Positions 1 to 6,779 of a stretch of 64,000 nt of DNA are shown here, piece after piece; position 1 is the stretch's first letter; every line of letters starts with the position of its first letter. The notes under the pieces were generated by a model. That model did no database searches. It was not told the DNA's origin and saw only the letters and a program-made list of their open reading frames with translations. The position numbers and the translations under genes are program-made. Source of the DNA: SVTX01 sp045612105 (lineage in GTDB: Bacteria; Bacillota; Clostridia; Oscillospirales; CAG-272); the NCBI GenBank assembly GCA_045612105.1, contig JAZKYL010000045.1:1-64000 (forward strand), read 5' to 3'.

Positions 1-1
1 T

Positions 2-511
2 GTCTCCCGTATGAGCCGTAATGCCGATGAAGGCTTTAAGGACTATAAGATGCTTTACGAGTTAGGTGTCAACCTCATCTTTCTCAACGAACCGCTCATT
101 AACACTTCCCTCTTTGACTCCACTAAGAACAATCTTCTCAATATCAATATAGAAACCGGTAATACTGCAGTTGATGATTTCTTCAAAGGCAACGTCCAAC
201 TTATAAATAACTTTATGATGGCGTTAGCCGAGCAACAGATCAAAGCAGCTTTTGAGCAATCAGAGAAAGAAGTTACCGACCTTCACTCACGTATCAGCCA
301 AGGAATGAGAGAAGCTAAAAAGAACGGTGTCAAGATTGGTCTTCCGCAAGGAACTACTCTCACTACCAAAAAAGCACTTGAGTGTATGGCTATCATTAAG
401 AAGCACTCAAAAGACTTTGGTGGCAGCCTTGACGATCCCGATGTCATCAAACTTTGTGGCTGCTCTAGAAACTCTTATTATAAATATAAAAAGGAAGCAA
501 AGTCAAATTAA
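2..511 (+). CDS. serine recombinase (resolvase family), C-terminal part
   Basis: The reading frame is open from the window edge, so the N-terminus with the catalytic serine lies outside. The visible part begins VSRMSRNADEGF, typical of the resolvase catalytic domain (the SR-SR-R element used in strand exchange). It continues through the long connecting helix (around ALAEQQIKAAFEQSEKE) and ends in a short helix-turn-helix-like tail (CGCSRNSYYKYKKE). That tail suits a small resolvase or invertase rather than a large transposon integrase. It probably catalyses site-specific recombination for the mobile element whose right part is seen here. The next gene follows after 10 bp, so the two are probably co-transcribed. 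Family assignment is firm; the substrate is unknown. Confidence 0.85.
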   Translation, partial: VSRMSRNADEGFKDYKMLYELGVNLIFLNEPLINTSLFDSTKNNLLNINIETGNTAVDDFFKGNVQLINNFMMALAEQQIKAAFEQSEKEVTDLHSRISQGMREAKKNGVKIGLPQGTTLTTKKALECMAIIKKHSKDFGGSLDDPDVIKLCGCSRNSYYKYKKEAKSN

Positions 512-521
512 GGAGGACATT

Positions 522-692
522 ATGGAAAAGGTAAAAATCGGAGACACTATTAAAATCATCAAGATGGAAGGTGAGCCTCAATACACTAACCGAGAGGGTG
601 TAGTTACTCACATCGACGATGCCGGTCAAATTCATGGCACGTGGGGAGGTTGTGCTATCGTTCCGGAAGTTGATGAGTTTCTAATAATATAA
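522..692 (+). CDS. DUF4314 domain protein
   Basis: A 56-residue protein starting MEKVKIGDTIKI, preceded by a strong AGGAGG six bases before the ATG. The whole protein matches what I know of DUF4314: an N-terminal beta stretch, then EGVVTHIDDAGQIHGTWGG and VDEF near the end. The fold is probably a small SH3-like barrel. DUF4314 proteins are common on conjugative and other integrative elements of Clostridia, which fits the recombinase directly upstream. The molecular role is unknown. A bidirectional terminator lies immediately after the stop. Confidence 0.8.
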   Translation: MEKVKIGDTIKIIKMEGEPQYTNREGVVTHIDDAGQIHGTWGGCAIVPEVDEFLII

Positions 693-693
693 T

Positions 694-730
694 AAAAAGA
701 ACTTGACCAATGTGGTCAAGTTCTTTTTAT
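694..730. terminator. bidirectional Rho-independent terminator
   Basis: A 15-bp perfect stem (694-708 with 714-728) around a 5-nt loop, with A-run and T-run flanks. It ends the plus-strand recombinase/DUF4314 transcript and the minus-strand transcript finishing at 745. Confidence 0.9.
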
Positions 731-744
731 TGTTCAAATAGCTT

Positions 745-1509
745 TTAACATTCTTCGTCTGGGCCAATTTCAACCAATTCATAATTAAATTCACCTTCGA
801 AAATAGGGAGACCATTTTTAATTTTTTCAACTTGCATGACAAAATTCTGGTCTAGCCACAGTTTCTCATCCATCCACTCAAGCAAAACACCCGCCGCCGC
901 GCCGAAATAGCCGTCAAGTTCAAGACATAATAAAACAAATCCGTCATGTGATGATAATGTGGGTGAAATTTTGTTAAAGAACGACTCCCAACATTCAACT
1001 GGATCTAAAAATTCCAGCGAAGTATAACCCTTTTCCCTTTTCTTTATTTCATTCTGTATTCCCTTAAAAGCTTTTAGCATGAGATAAGCATCAGCCTTAA
1101 ACTCCTCGGAAATATCGTCTAAAATCTCAAATGAATTAACACTCAGTAGATAACTTGCAAAATGGCTATCATCCAAAAGTTCCTTGGGAATCAAATCATA
1201 CATCTTATAAATATCATTCTCTATGAATGTGTCCGCGTCATAGTAACAACTAATAGCACAAATGTATCTCAACACGTTGTCTTGTTTTTTCCAAAAGCAG
1301 TCTGGAATAAAATCAATAGGATGCAGTTCAAAATGAGGATCAACCCATTCAAAAAATGTTCTCATTAGCCACTCGGAGTGGGAGCCATTTTCCCAAAGTG
1401 CTTCTGGAATATTTTCTATAGCTTCAACTAGCATTTCACGATTGTCGCACTCCGCAGCCTTTTCTATAGAGTCCAAAACATCTCTAAAATCGTATTTTTT
1501 GTCTTTCAT
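745..1509 (-). CDS. hypothetical protein, mostly helical
   Basis: A 254-aa soluble protein with no signal peptide or membrane segment. It has many aromatic residues and an acidic C-terminus. AGGAGA lies eight bases upstream of the ATG, which supports the start. I do not recognise the family. Sequences such as ALWENGSHSEWLMRTFFEWV suggest a helical, possibly repeat-type fold of the kind seen in immunity or regulatory proteins of mobile DNA, but this is only an impression. It is the last gene of a run of minus-strand cargo and is followed by the bidirectional terminator at 694-730. Confidence 0.6.
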   Translation of the reverse strand: MKDKKYDFRDVLDSIEKAAECDNREMLVEAIENIPEALWENGSHSEWLMRTFFEWVDPHFELHPIDFIPDCFWKKQDNVLRYICAISCYYDADTFIENDIYKMYDLIPKELLDDSHFASYLLSVNSFEILDDISEEFKADAYLMLKAFKGIQNEIKKREKGYTSLEFLDPVECWESFFNKISPTLSSHDGFVLLCLELDGYFGAAAGVLLEWMDEKLWLDQNFVMQVEKIKNGLPIFEGEFNYELVEIGPDEEC

Positions 1510-1526
1510 GTTTTCTCCTATCTAGA

Positions 1527-1952
1527 TTATATTAAGATACCACTACAATGATCTATCTCATGCTGAATGATCTGCGCAGTCCAGCCGGTGAAGTTTTTCG
1601 TGCGTGTTTGCATTTCCAAGGTCTGATACTTCACCTTGATAGTCTTATATCGCTTACACTTGCGTGGACCACCGAGAAGCGACAGACAACCTTCCTCAGT
1701 ATCGTACGCGCCGTCCTTCTTGATGATCTCGGGATTGAGCATTACCGTGTAGGTAGGAGCTCGTCCACTCTCGTCAAGAAAGGCGATAATGCGCTTACGC
1801 TCACCGATCATATTCGCCGCCATACCAACACAGCTTTCTCTGTGCGCCATCAGCGTGTCCAGCAAGTCCTGCGCGACCTGCATATCTTCTTTCGTTGCGA
1901 CCTCCGACTTCCCTGCGAGGAAGATGGGGTCGTGCATTAATTCTTTAACCAT
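1527..1952 (-). CDS. peptide deformylase-like protein with altered motif I
   Basis: A 141-aa protein of the peptide deformylase family, which removes the formyl group from N-terminal formyl-Met. Two metal-binding motifs are intact: EGCLS (residues 87-91, Cys ligand) and HEIDH (131-135, two His ligands and the catalytic Glu). Motif I normally reads GxGxAAxQ but here is VGMAANMIG (42-50), so the Gln that stabilises the transition state is Met. It also lacks the C-terminal tail of many housekeeping enzymes. Such variants occur in Firmicutes as additional copies. It starts six bases after the SseB-like gene stop with only a weak, distant ribosome site, suggesting coupled translation. Confidence 0.8.
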   Translation of the reverse strand: MVKELMHDPIFLAGKSEVATKEDMQVAQDLLDTLMAHRESCVGMAANMIGERKRIIAFLDESGRAPTYTVMLNPEIIKKDGAYDTEEGCLSLLGGPRKCKRYKTIKVKYQTLEMQTRTKNFTGWTAQIIQHEIDHCSGILI

Positions 1953-1958
1953 TTTTAG

Positions 1959-2432
1959 TTATTCATCCTCATCAATATTAGTAGGAAAGCTACCGATAAT
2001 TTCAAACCATTCCTTCGGTACAACAAATGGCATAGAAAACGCATTAACAACTATTCCGACTGTTTCTTTTTTGCAGTTTGCATATGACATTGCCTCAAAA
2101 AAGTGTTTTTCCACTTTGCTGAAATTGTTACCGTACTCGCCCATTTCTTCAATACTTGAAAAAACAGGATAGAATTTATCTTCTCCGTTTTGAAGAATAT
2201 CTGGCTCAAACTTCATGATTTCGTCTGTCGTAACAGTATCGCCCACTTGGGAATTTTGAAATTTTTCGACATCATCATCACTCATTCGTAAAGTTCCGGG
2301 AATCCAAACAAAACTATCGCGTAGACAATGTAGAACTGGAATAAGATTTTGTTTGGTTCTGTCATTCTCAAATTGTTCTATCAAAGCCTTTAAGACTCGC
2401 CCACTTTTTAACGTTTCTCTTTTTACGCCCAT
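1959..2432 (-). CDS. SseB-like domain protein
   Basis: A 157-aa soluble protein. The pattern of NLIPVL near residue 30, a strand with FYPVFSSIEEMGEYG near 95 and VGIVVNAFSMPFVVPKEWF near the C-terminus matches the SseB protein N-terminal domain. That domain is widespread in Firmicutes and often found near toxin-immunity genes. Its function there is not established. The start is supported by AGGAGA nine bases upstream. It overlaps nothing and leads directly into the deformylase-like gene. Confidence 0.6.
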   Translation of the reverse strand: MGVKRETLKSGRVLKALIEQFENDRTKQNLIPVLHCLRDSFVWIPGTLRMSDDDVEKFQNSQVGDTVTTDEIMKFEPDILQNGEDKFYPVFSSIEEMGEYGNNFSKVEKHFFEAMSYANCKKETVGIVVNAFSMPFVVPKEWFEIIGSFPTNIDEDE

Positions 2433-2447
2433 ATAGTTTGCTCTCCT

Positions 2448-3344
2448 TTAAAATCCTTTTTGCTCGGATTTTGAAAATATAAATCCCTTATGAGAATTCT
2501 TCTCGATTTCTCTATTAATAAACTGTACTTCATTCAAAAGCAACCGTTTGGTAATGATTACGCTATTCCCTTTTTCGTTGATTTCAGGGCGGTCAAATAC
2601 TCCCAGTCTTAACGAAAGCACATCGCGAGGAGTACCATCAACACCTACACTAGCAATAATAATTGCTCGATTAGGAGAAATAGGGCAGACGTCATAGAGA
2701 GGTAAGTTAAGGTGATCTCCGGTAAACACAAGCGGATAACAATCACCTAATATGAATCCATCTCCTTCTCTAGGCTCTACAACTATAATATACTTTCCGA
2801 AAAATGCGTTCGTATCACGCTGCGTAAAAAGTTTGATAGGAAGATCAATCTCCGGATGATTCGCCACCTCTTTCATTGAACGACATTTCACCAGATGCCC
2901 CAAATTACGTTTCCAAAAATCTTCAAGATTCTCATCCTTTTGAAAATGCTTATAAAACTCTTTGAATTCTTTAGAGCTCCCATCGCCAAATTGTTCTTTG
3001 GCATGTATGTTTCTAAAGGACATAATGGAAAAAAACAACTTAATTGAGCTCTCTTCTTCCTCAGTAAGTTCAATTTTGCGCTTATCAAGAAACTTGGCTT
3101 TGATTAATTCAGCAATTTCCCTTTCATAGACGGATAAATCATGTTCTATTTGAACGGGCTTGTCCTTACAATTTATTTCATCTCGATAAAAGTTCCGCTC
3201 CATAAACACTTCGCGTATCTCACGTTCTAAAATAGAGCGTGACTCTTTATCATAATAGCAAACATGCTTCTTGTCATTATCACAGGCAAAATTACGCAAA
3301 ATGAACTGCGGAATATAATGGTGCCTTATCGGTTCTTTCAGCAT
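2448..3344 (-). CDS. DUF4238 family protein
   Basis: A 298-aa protein whose N-terminus (HHYIPQFILRNFAC) is the hallmark of DUF4238. In that family a conserved HHYxPxFYLxxF motif opens a helical protein of about 250-350 residues. An aspartate-rich stretch around GDGFILGDCYPLVF and a later CPISPNRAI segment are also typical. The family is frequent in defence islands and mobile elements; its biochemical activity is unknown to me. A perfect AGGAGGT lies eight bases before the ATG. It is probably the first gene of the short transcript continuing through the SseB-like and deformylase-like genes. Confidence 0.75.
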   Translation of the reverse strand: MLKEPIRHHYIPQFILRNFACDNDKKHVCYYDKESRSILEREIREVFMERNFYRDEINCKDKPVQIEHDLSVYEREIAELIKAKFLDKRKIELTEEEESSIKLFFSIMSFRNIHAKEQFGDGSSKEFKEFYKHFQKDENLEDFWKRNLGHLVKCRSMKEVANHPEIDLPIKLFTQRDTNAFFGKYIIVVEPREGDGFILGDCYPLVFTGDHLNLPLYDVCPISPNRAIIIASVGVDGTPRDVLSLRLGVFDRPEINEKGNSVIITKRLLLNEVQFINREIEKNSHKGFIFSKSEQKGF

Positions 3345-3388
3345 AATTTCACCTCCTAATTATTAAAACAAATGCTATTTAAAAGAAA

Positions 3389-3763
3389 TCAATTCACTTC
3401 ACAAAACAAGATGATTGCTTTTGACACAAACTCCGCTGTGCCTTCGCCATACTTATCAATGTTGTTATTGAATCTCTCATCGGCAACGTACATCTTGCCA
3501 AGTCCTGCAAGAATCTCGTTGGTGCAGGAGTAGTAGTTGGCGGTGATATGCGCCTGAAGTTTGGCAACAAGTGCCTGTGCCTCGGCAGAATCTGCTCTCG
3601 CGCCACTCTCCTTGCACGCAGCAAACTCGGCAAAGATCGCCATCATGCCATCATTCGCCTCTGCCCACTTCTCTTTTGTGTAATTCTTTGTTTTCTGTTC
3701 GTGCTCACGATATGCACCAGTATTACTATAGCGTTCACGAGCTTCATTTTCATAGTTGCTCAT
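3389..3763 (-). CDS. stand-alone TipAS antibiotic-recognition domain protein
   Basis: A 124-aa helical protein matching the TipAS domain: RYSNTGAYREHEQKTKNYTKEKW at the N-terminus, then CxExxARxDSAEAQ and a C-terminal TNEILAGLGKMYVADERF. In TipA of Streptomyces this globin-like domain binds thiopeptide antibiotics and is fused to a MerR DNA-binding domain. Here the MerR part is absent, as in TipAS and drug-sequestering relatives. It could act as a binding or tolerance protein, but the ligand is unknown. The ribosome site is weak. It sits between the BREX operon tail and the DUF4238 gene. Confidence 0.8.
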   Translation of the reverse strand: MSNYENEARERYSNTGAYREHEQKTKNYTKEKWAEANDGMMAIFAEFAACKESGARADSAEAQALVAKLQAHITANYYSCTNEILAGLGKMYVADERFNNNIDKYGEGTAEFVSKAIILFCEVN

Positions 3764-3771
3764 AATGTAAA

Positions 3772-3984
3772 TTATTTCAAAAACGGCACAAACGCTTTTC
3801 TTATCGTTAATACTAAATCAATCGACTTGTTCATTAACTCAGTTATAATTTCCTTAAAATGAATCAACGCTTCATCTTCTGACTGTGCTTCTATTGGCGA
3901 TCCATCAAAATTCAAGTCGCTATCTTCGGTATACCACACGTTTTTATGTGTGCTATATACTACATAAGAAATGTCAAATTTCAT
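3772..3984 (-). CDS. small hypothetical protein
   Basis: A 70-aa protein starting MKFDISYVVYST, with GAGG eight bases upstream. It shows a beta-rich N-terminus and a helical C-terminal half (EDEALIHFKEIITELMNKSIDLVL). I do not recognise it. It begins 15 bases after the stop of the cysteine desulfurase gene, so it may be the last gene of the BREX transcript or a small cargo gene expressed with it. Confidence 0.5.
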   Translation of the reverse strand: MKFDISYVVYSTHKNVWYTEDSDLNFDGSPIEAQSEDEALIHFKEIITELMNKSIDLVLTIRKAFVPFLK

Positions 3985-3999
3985 GGAGGCCTCGCTTCT

Positions 4000-5124
4000 C
4001 TACGAAAGAATTTTAATGAGTGATTGAATAATGCAATCTACGTCGTCTATGGTATTATCCTTGCCTAAGGATATGCGTATTGTTCCCCTAGCATAATCAA
4101 AATCAGCTCCAATGGCGTTAAGAACATGAGATACTTGTGTATTTACTGTATCGCATGCAGCACCGGTCGAAACGCATATTCCCATTAAATCCAATCTATG
4201 AAGTAACGCCTCACCGTCAGCGCCATAAAAAGATAAGCTAATGTTGCCCGGAATATGAGCCGCTCTACCATTTCTAACAAACTTTATTGAAGTTGAAGAA
4301 AGACTTTCTAGCAGTTGATGTTCCAACCGCTCAATATGGCAGGTGTTTTCGGAAAGATGCTCGCAATTATTTTTTAGAGCGACTGCCATACCTACAATAG
4401 CTGGAATATTTTCGGTTCCTGCACGCAATCCGTGTTCCTGCGCTCCTCCATCTGCATATGGCAAAAGTGAAGTCCCCTTTTTTATGTAAAGGAAGCCGAC
4501 GCCTTTGGGCCCATTAAATTTATGGGCCGAAGCAGACAACATGTCTACTCCCAGTTCCTTCACATCAATCTTGACATGACCAACAGCTTGAACGGCATCA
4601 GTATGAAACAAAACACCATTCCTATGGGCTATTTCACAAAGTTCCTTAATTGGCTCTATCGTGCCGATCTCATTGTTTGCAAACATAATCGACACAAGAT
4701 GAGTTGAAGGAGTAATAACATCGGATAAAGCCTCTGGCATCAAAGCTCCCTCTCGATTTACAGGCAAGTACACAACAGGATAGCCCATTTTCTCAACAAA
4801 TTCACACGCCCTTAAAACAGCGTGATGTTCAATTTGTGAAGTTATAATCGCCCGTTTTGTAGCATCTAAAAGAGCCACGCCTTTTATTGCCCAGTTATCA
4901 CTTTCCGTTCCACCAGAGGTGAAATAGATTTCTTCTGGGTCAGCATTAATGCACCGAGCAATTATTTCTCTCGCCTTTTTCAAGGCTTTCTTGGGCTTCC
5001 GAGAAAACGCGTAGGGCTGTGAAGCGTTGCCGTACTCGTCAAGCAAGTACGGCTTCATTGCCTCAAACGCATCGATATCTAATTTTGTTGTCGCCGCATT
5101 ATCGGCATATACCAAACGCTTCAT
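4000..5124 (-). CDS. cysteine desulfurase (NifS/IscS/DndA type)
   Basis: A 374-aa PLP enzyme that mobilises sulfur from cysteine as a protein persulfide. The start at MKRLVYADNAATT has GAGG upstream; a longer in-frame start would overlap the preceding gene. Visible family features are YADNAATT (6-13), the PLP Lys202 in SASAHKFNGPKG, TSGGTESDN (69-77) and the sulfur-accepting Cys324 in STGAACDT. It sits seven bases after a small zinc-ribbon-like gene at the end of the BREX operon. I infer that it delivers sulfur to the DndC-like BrxP, as DndA does in phosphorothioation loci. A housekeeping Fe-S role is possible but less likely in this place. Confidence 0.85.
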   Translation of the reverse strand: MKRLVYADNAATTKLDIDAFEAMKPYLLDEYGNASQPYAFSRKPKKALKKAREIIARCINADPEEIYFTSGGTESDNWAIKGVALLDATKRAIITSQIEHHAVLRACEFVEKMGYPVVYLPVNREGALMPEALSDVITPSTHLVSIMFANNEIGTIEPIKELCEIAHRNGVLFHTDAVQAVGHVKIDVKELGVDMLSASAHKFNGPKGVGFLYIKKGTSLLPYADGGAQEHGLRAGTENIPAIVGMAVALKNNCEHLSENTCHIERLEHQLLESLSSTSIKFVRNGRAAHIPGNISLSFYGADGEALLHRLDLMGICVSTGAACDTVNTQVSHVLNAIGADFDYARGTIRISLGKDNTIDDVDCIIQSLIKILS

Positions 5125-5131
5125 ATATTCC

Positions 5132-5329
5132 TCACTTAAAGAGAGTGCAGCCCTCTTCCTTAAACTCTTCAATTTTCTCTAACAACTCTTCCACGGTACA
5201 GCCGAGATAGTCTGCCAAACAATCCATACAATAGAATGATTTAATATCAGTACCTAGCATTTTTTTGTTAATCCCAATGGTGTCCTTATCGAGATTTCTT
5301 TTTCCACAAGCTATACAATCTTTTTTCAT
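5132..5329 (-). CDS. small CxxC zinc-ribbon-like protein of the BREX operon
   Basis: A 65-aa protein with two CxxC pairs (CIACGKRN near residue 5 and CMDCLADYLG near 34) and a helical, acidic C-terminal half (ELLEKIEEFKEEGC). The four cysteines suggest one zinc site or a small Fe-S site. The gene lies two bases from brxL and seven from the desulfurase, so all three are surely co-expressed. It could be a sulfur carrier or an adaptor between the desulfurase and BrxP. That is inference from position only; no family function is known to me. Confidence 0.65.
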   Translation of the reverse strand: MKKDCIACGKRNLDKDTIGINKKMLGTDIKSFYCMDCLADYLGCTVEELLEKIEEFKEEGCTLFK

Positions 5330-5331
5330 AC

Positions 5332-6768
5332 TTACAGTTTCACCGTGAGCAACGGCACATCCTTACCTTTATACTCCGAATCTATCATGCCTTGTTGAAG
5401 TTTAATGATTCGGCGCATACGCATTGCCGGAATCAAACAATAGTCACTGAATTCTTGCTTGTCCACATCAAACTCGGAACGAATATGAGGAAACAACAAT
5501 TTTAAATAAGCAGTTGCAATTCTCTTTATTGCTTCGGTATCACGAGTATCGGCTTTCTCTGGAACATTAACAATCTTTTCCACTATTGCACGATAACTGG
5601 TATCGTTACGCAAATCGTGCATTATGGAGCAAAAATATTCCGAATTCAATGCCCATCCAGTAATTTTTAAGCTGTCATTCATACGAGGAATGTCCCAACC
5701 TTTTACAAAACCATGAATTCTATCGAGAAGAGCTGTTTCCTGGAACAAAGTCGGCAGTTCGCCCAACATGTAACTATACTCGTCCATATTTGCTTTCATT
5801 ATATTCCCCAAGAATACAACACCTGCATCCGATTCCCCATCGTAACCGTTGGAATTAAACTGACCATATTCAAGATATCCTTGTAAAATGGATCTCATTT
5901 CATTTTCATCGCCAAAATTGACCAGTTTCACTTCATCAATAGCTACATAATCAGGGCCGCAAATAAAACCGGGCTTTCTTCGTGTGGCATCATAAAACAT
6001 CTTAGAGCGCGTAACTTTGCCGCCGTCCGTTAGCATACCATATTTACTGATATGCCCGAAGACATAACTCTTACCCGTTCCTTTGGGCGCAAGCTCAATA
6101 ATGTTAACACGCTTTTCGATGAAAGGAAGCAATCTGGTCAACATAGAGAGCTTTTGCAATTCGGTTTCATACCCGCTGGCATTATAGTCAATTGCGCCAA
6201 GCAAAACATCAATCCACTCCGCCGTGGAGAAGTTGGCTCTCATATCCTTATAATACTCAACATCAACCGTATAGGGGCAGAAATTTTTAAAGCCTGTCAG
6301 TTTAATTTTCCCTGGAATTTTAGGTCTTGCAGTATCGTCTGGTGGACGATAACCCAATTTAATTATGCCCCACACTTCGTTACTGCTCATAAGATCATCT
6401 TTGTAAACCTCCCAGATAGAAGGCTCAATCACCGTTTCTTTTTCAGTAACGCTAAATTCCGGTAAAGCGAATGATATTTCACCAGTTTTGATATTTATAT
6501 CAACTGATATCTTCGTTAAGATTTGAACATTTTCATTCTCATAGATGATTTTATTCTTGATGCTCATCCAATCTTCTTTTTTGGGAATGAATTTTTTAAT
6601 AAACGCACTAACCTGCTCCATGTCAAATCGACCGTATTCATCACTGAATGTTTTCAAGAGGTAATCGCGCAAGAAGGCTGGCAATCCTAAGGATGAAAAA
6701 AAGTTGTTATTTTTCAAATCCTTATAGACAACCATTTCTTCAAAATAGTCTCTAAGTTTTTCTTCCAT
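5332..6768 (-). CDS. brxL: BREX protein BrxL, short form (AAA+ ATPase)
   Basis: A 478-aa protein matching the AAA+ core of BrxL: Walker A in APKGTGKS (227-234), Walker B in YVAIDE (274-279), and LLDRIHGFVKGWDIPR further on, as in Lon-like BrxL ATPases. BrxL forms ring-shaped helicase-like complexes on DNA and is needed for phage exclusion. Type 1 BrxL proteins are about 680 residues with an extra Lon-protease-like C-terminal domain; none is seen here, so this is the short form. A GGGGGA site precedes the ATG, 11 bases after the pglZ stop. Confidence 0.85.
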   Translation of the reverse strand: MEEKLRDYFEEMVVYKDLKNNNFFSSLGLPAFLRDYLLKTFSDEYGRFDMEQVSAFIKKFIPKKEDWMSIKNKIIYENENVQILTKISVDINIKTGEISFALPEFSVTEKETVIEPSIWEVYKDDLMSSNEVWGIIKLGYRPPDDTARPKIPGKIKLTGFKNFCPYTVDVEYYKDMRANFSTAEWIDVLLGAIDYNASGYETELQKLSMLTRLLPFIEKRVNIIELAPKGTGKSYVFGHISKYGMLTDGGKVTRSKMFYDATRRKPGFICGPDYVAIDEVKLVNFGDENEMRSILQGYLEYGQFNSNGYDGESDAGVVFLGNIMKANMDEYSYMLGELPTLFQETALLDRIHGFVKGWDIPRMNDSLKITGWALNSEYFCSIMHDLRNDTSYRAIVEKIVNVPEKADTRDTEAIKRIATAYLKLLFPHIRSEFDVDKQEFSDYCLIPAMRMRRIIKLQQGMIDSEYKGKDVPLLTVKL

Positions 6769-6779
6769 CTTTATCCCCC

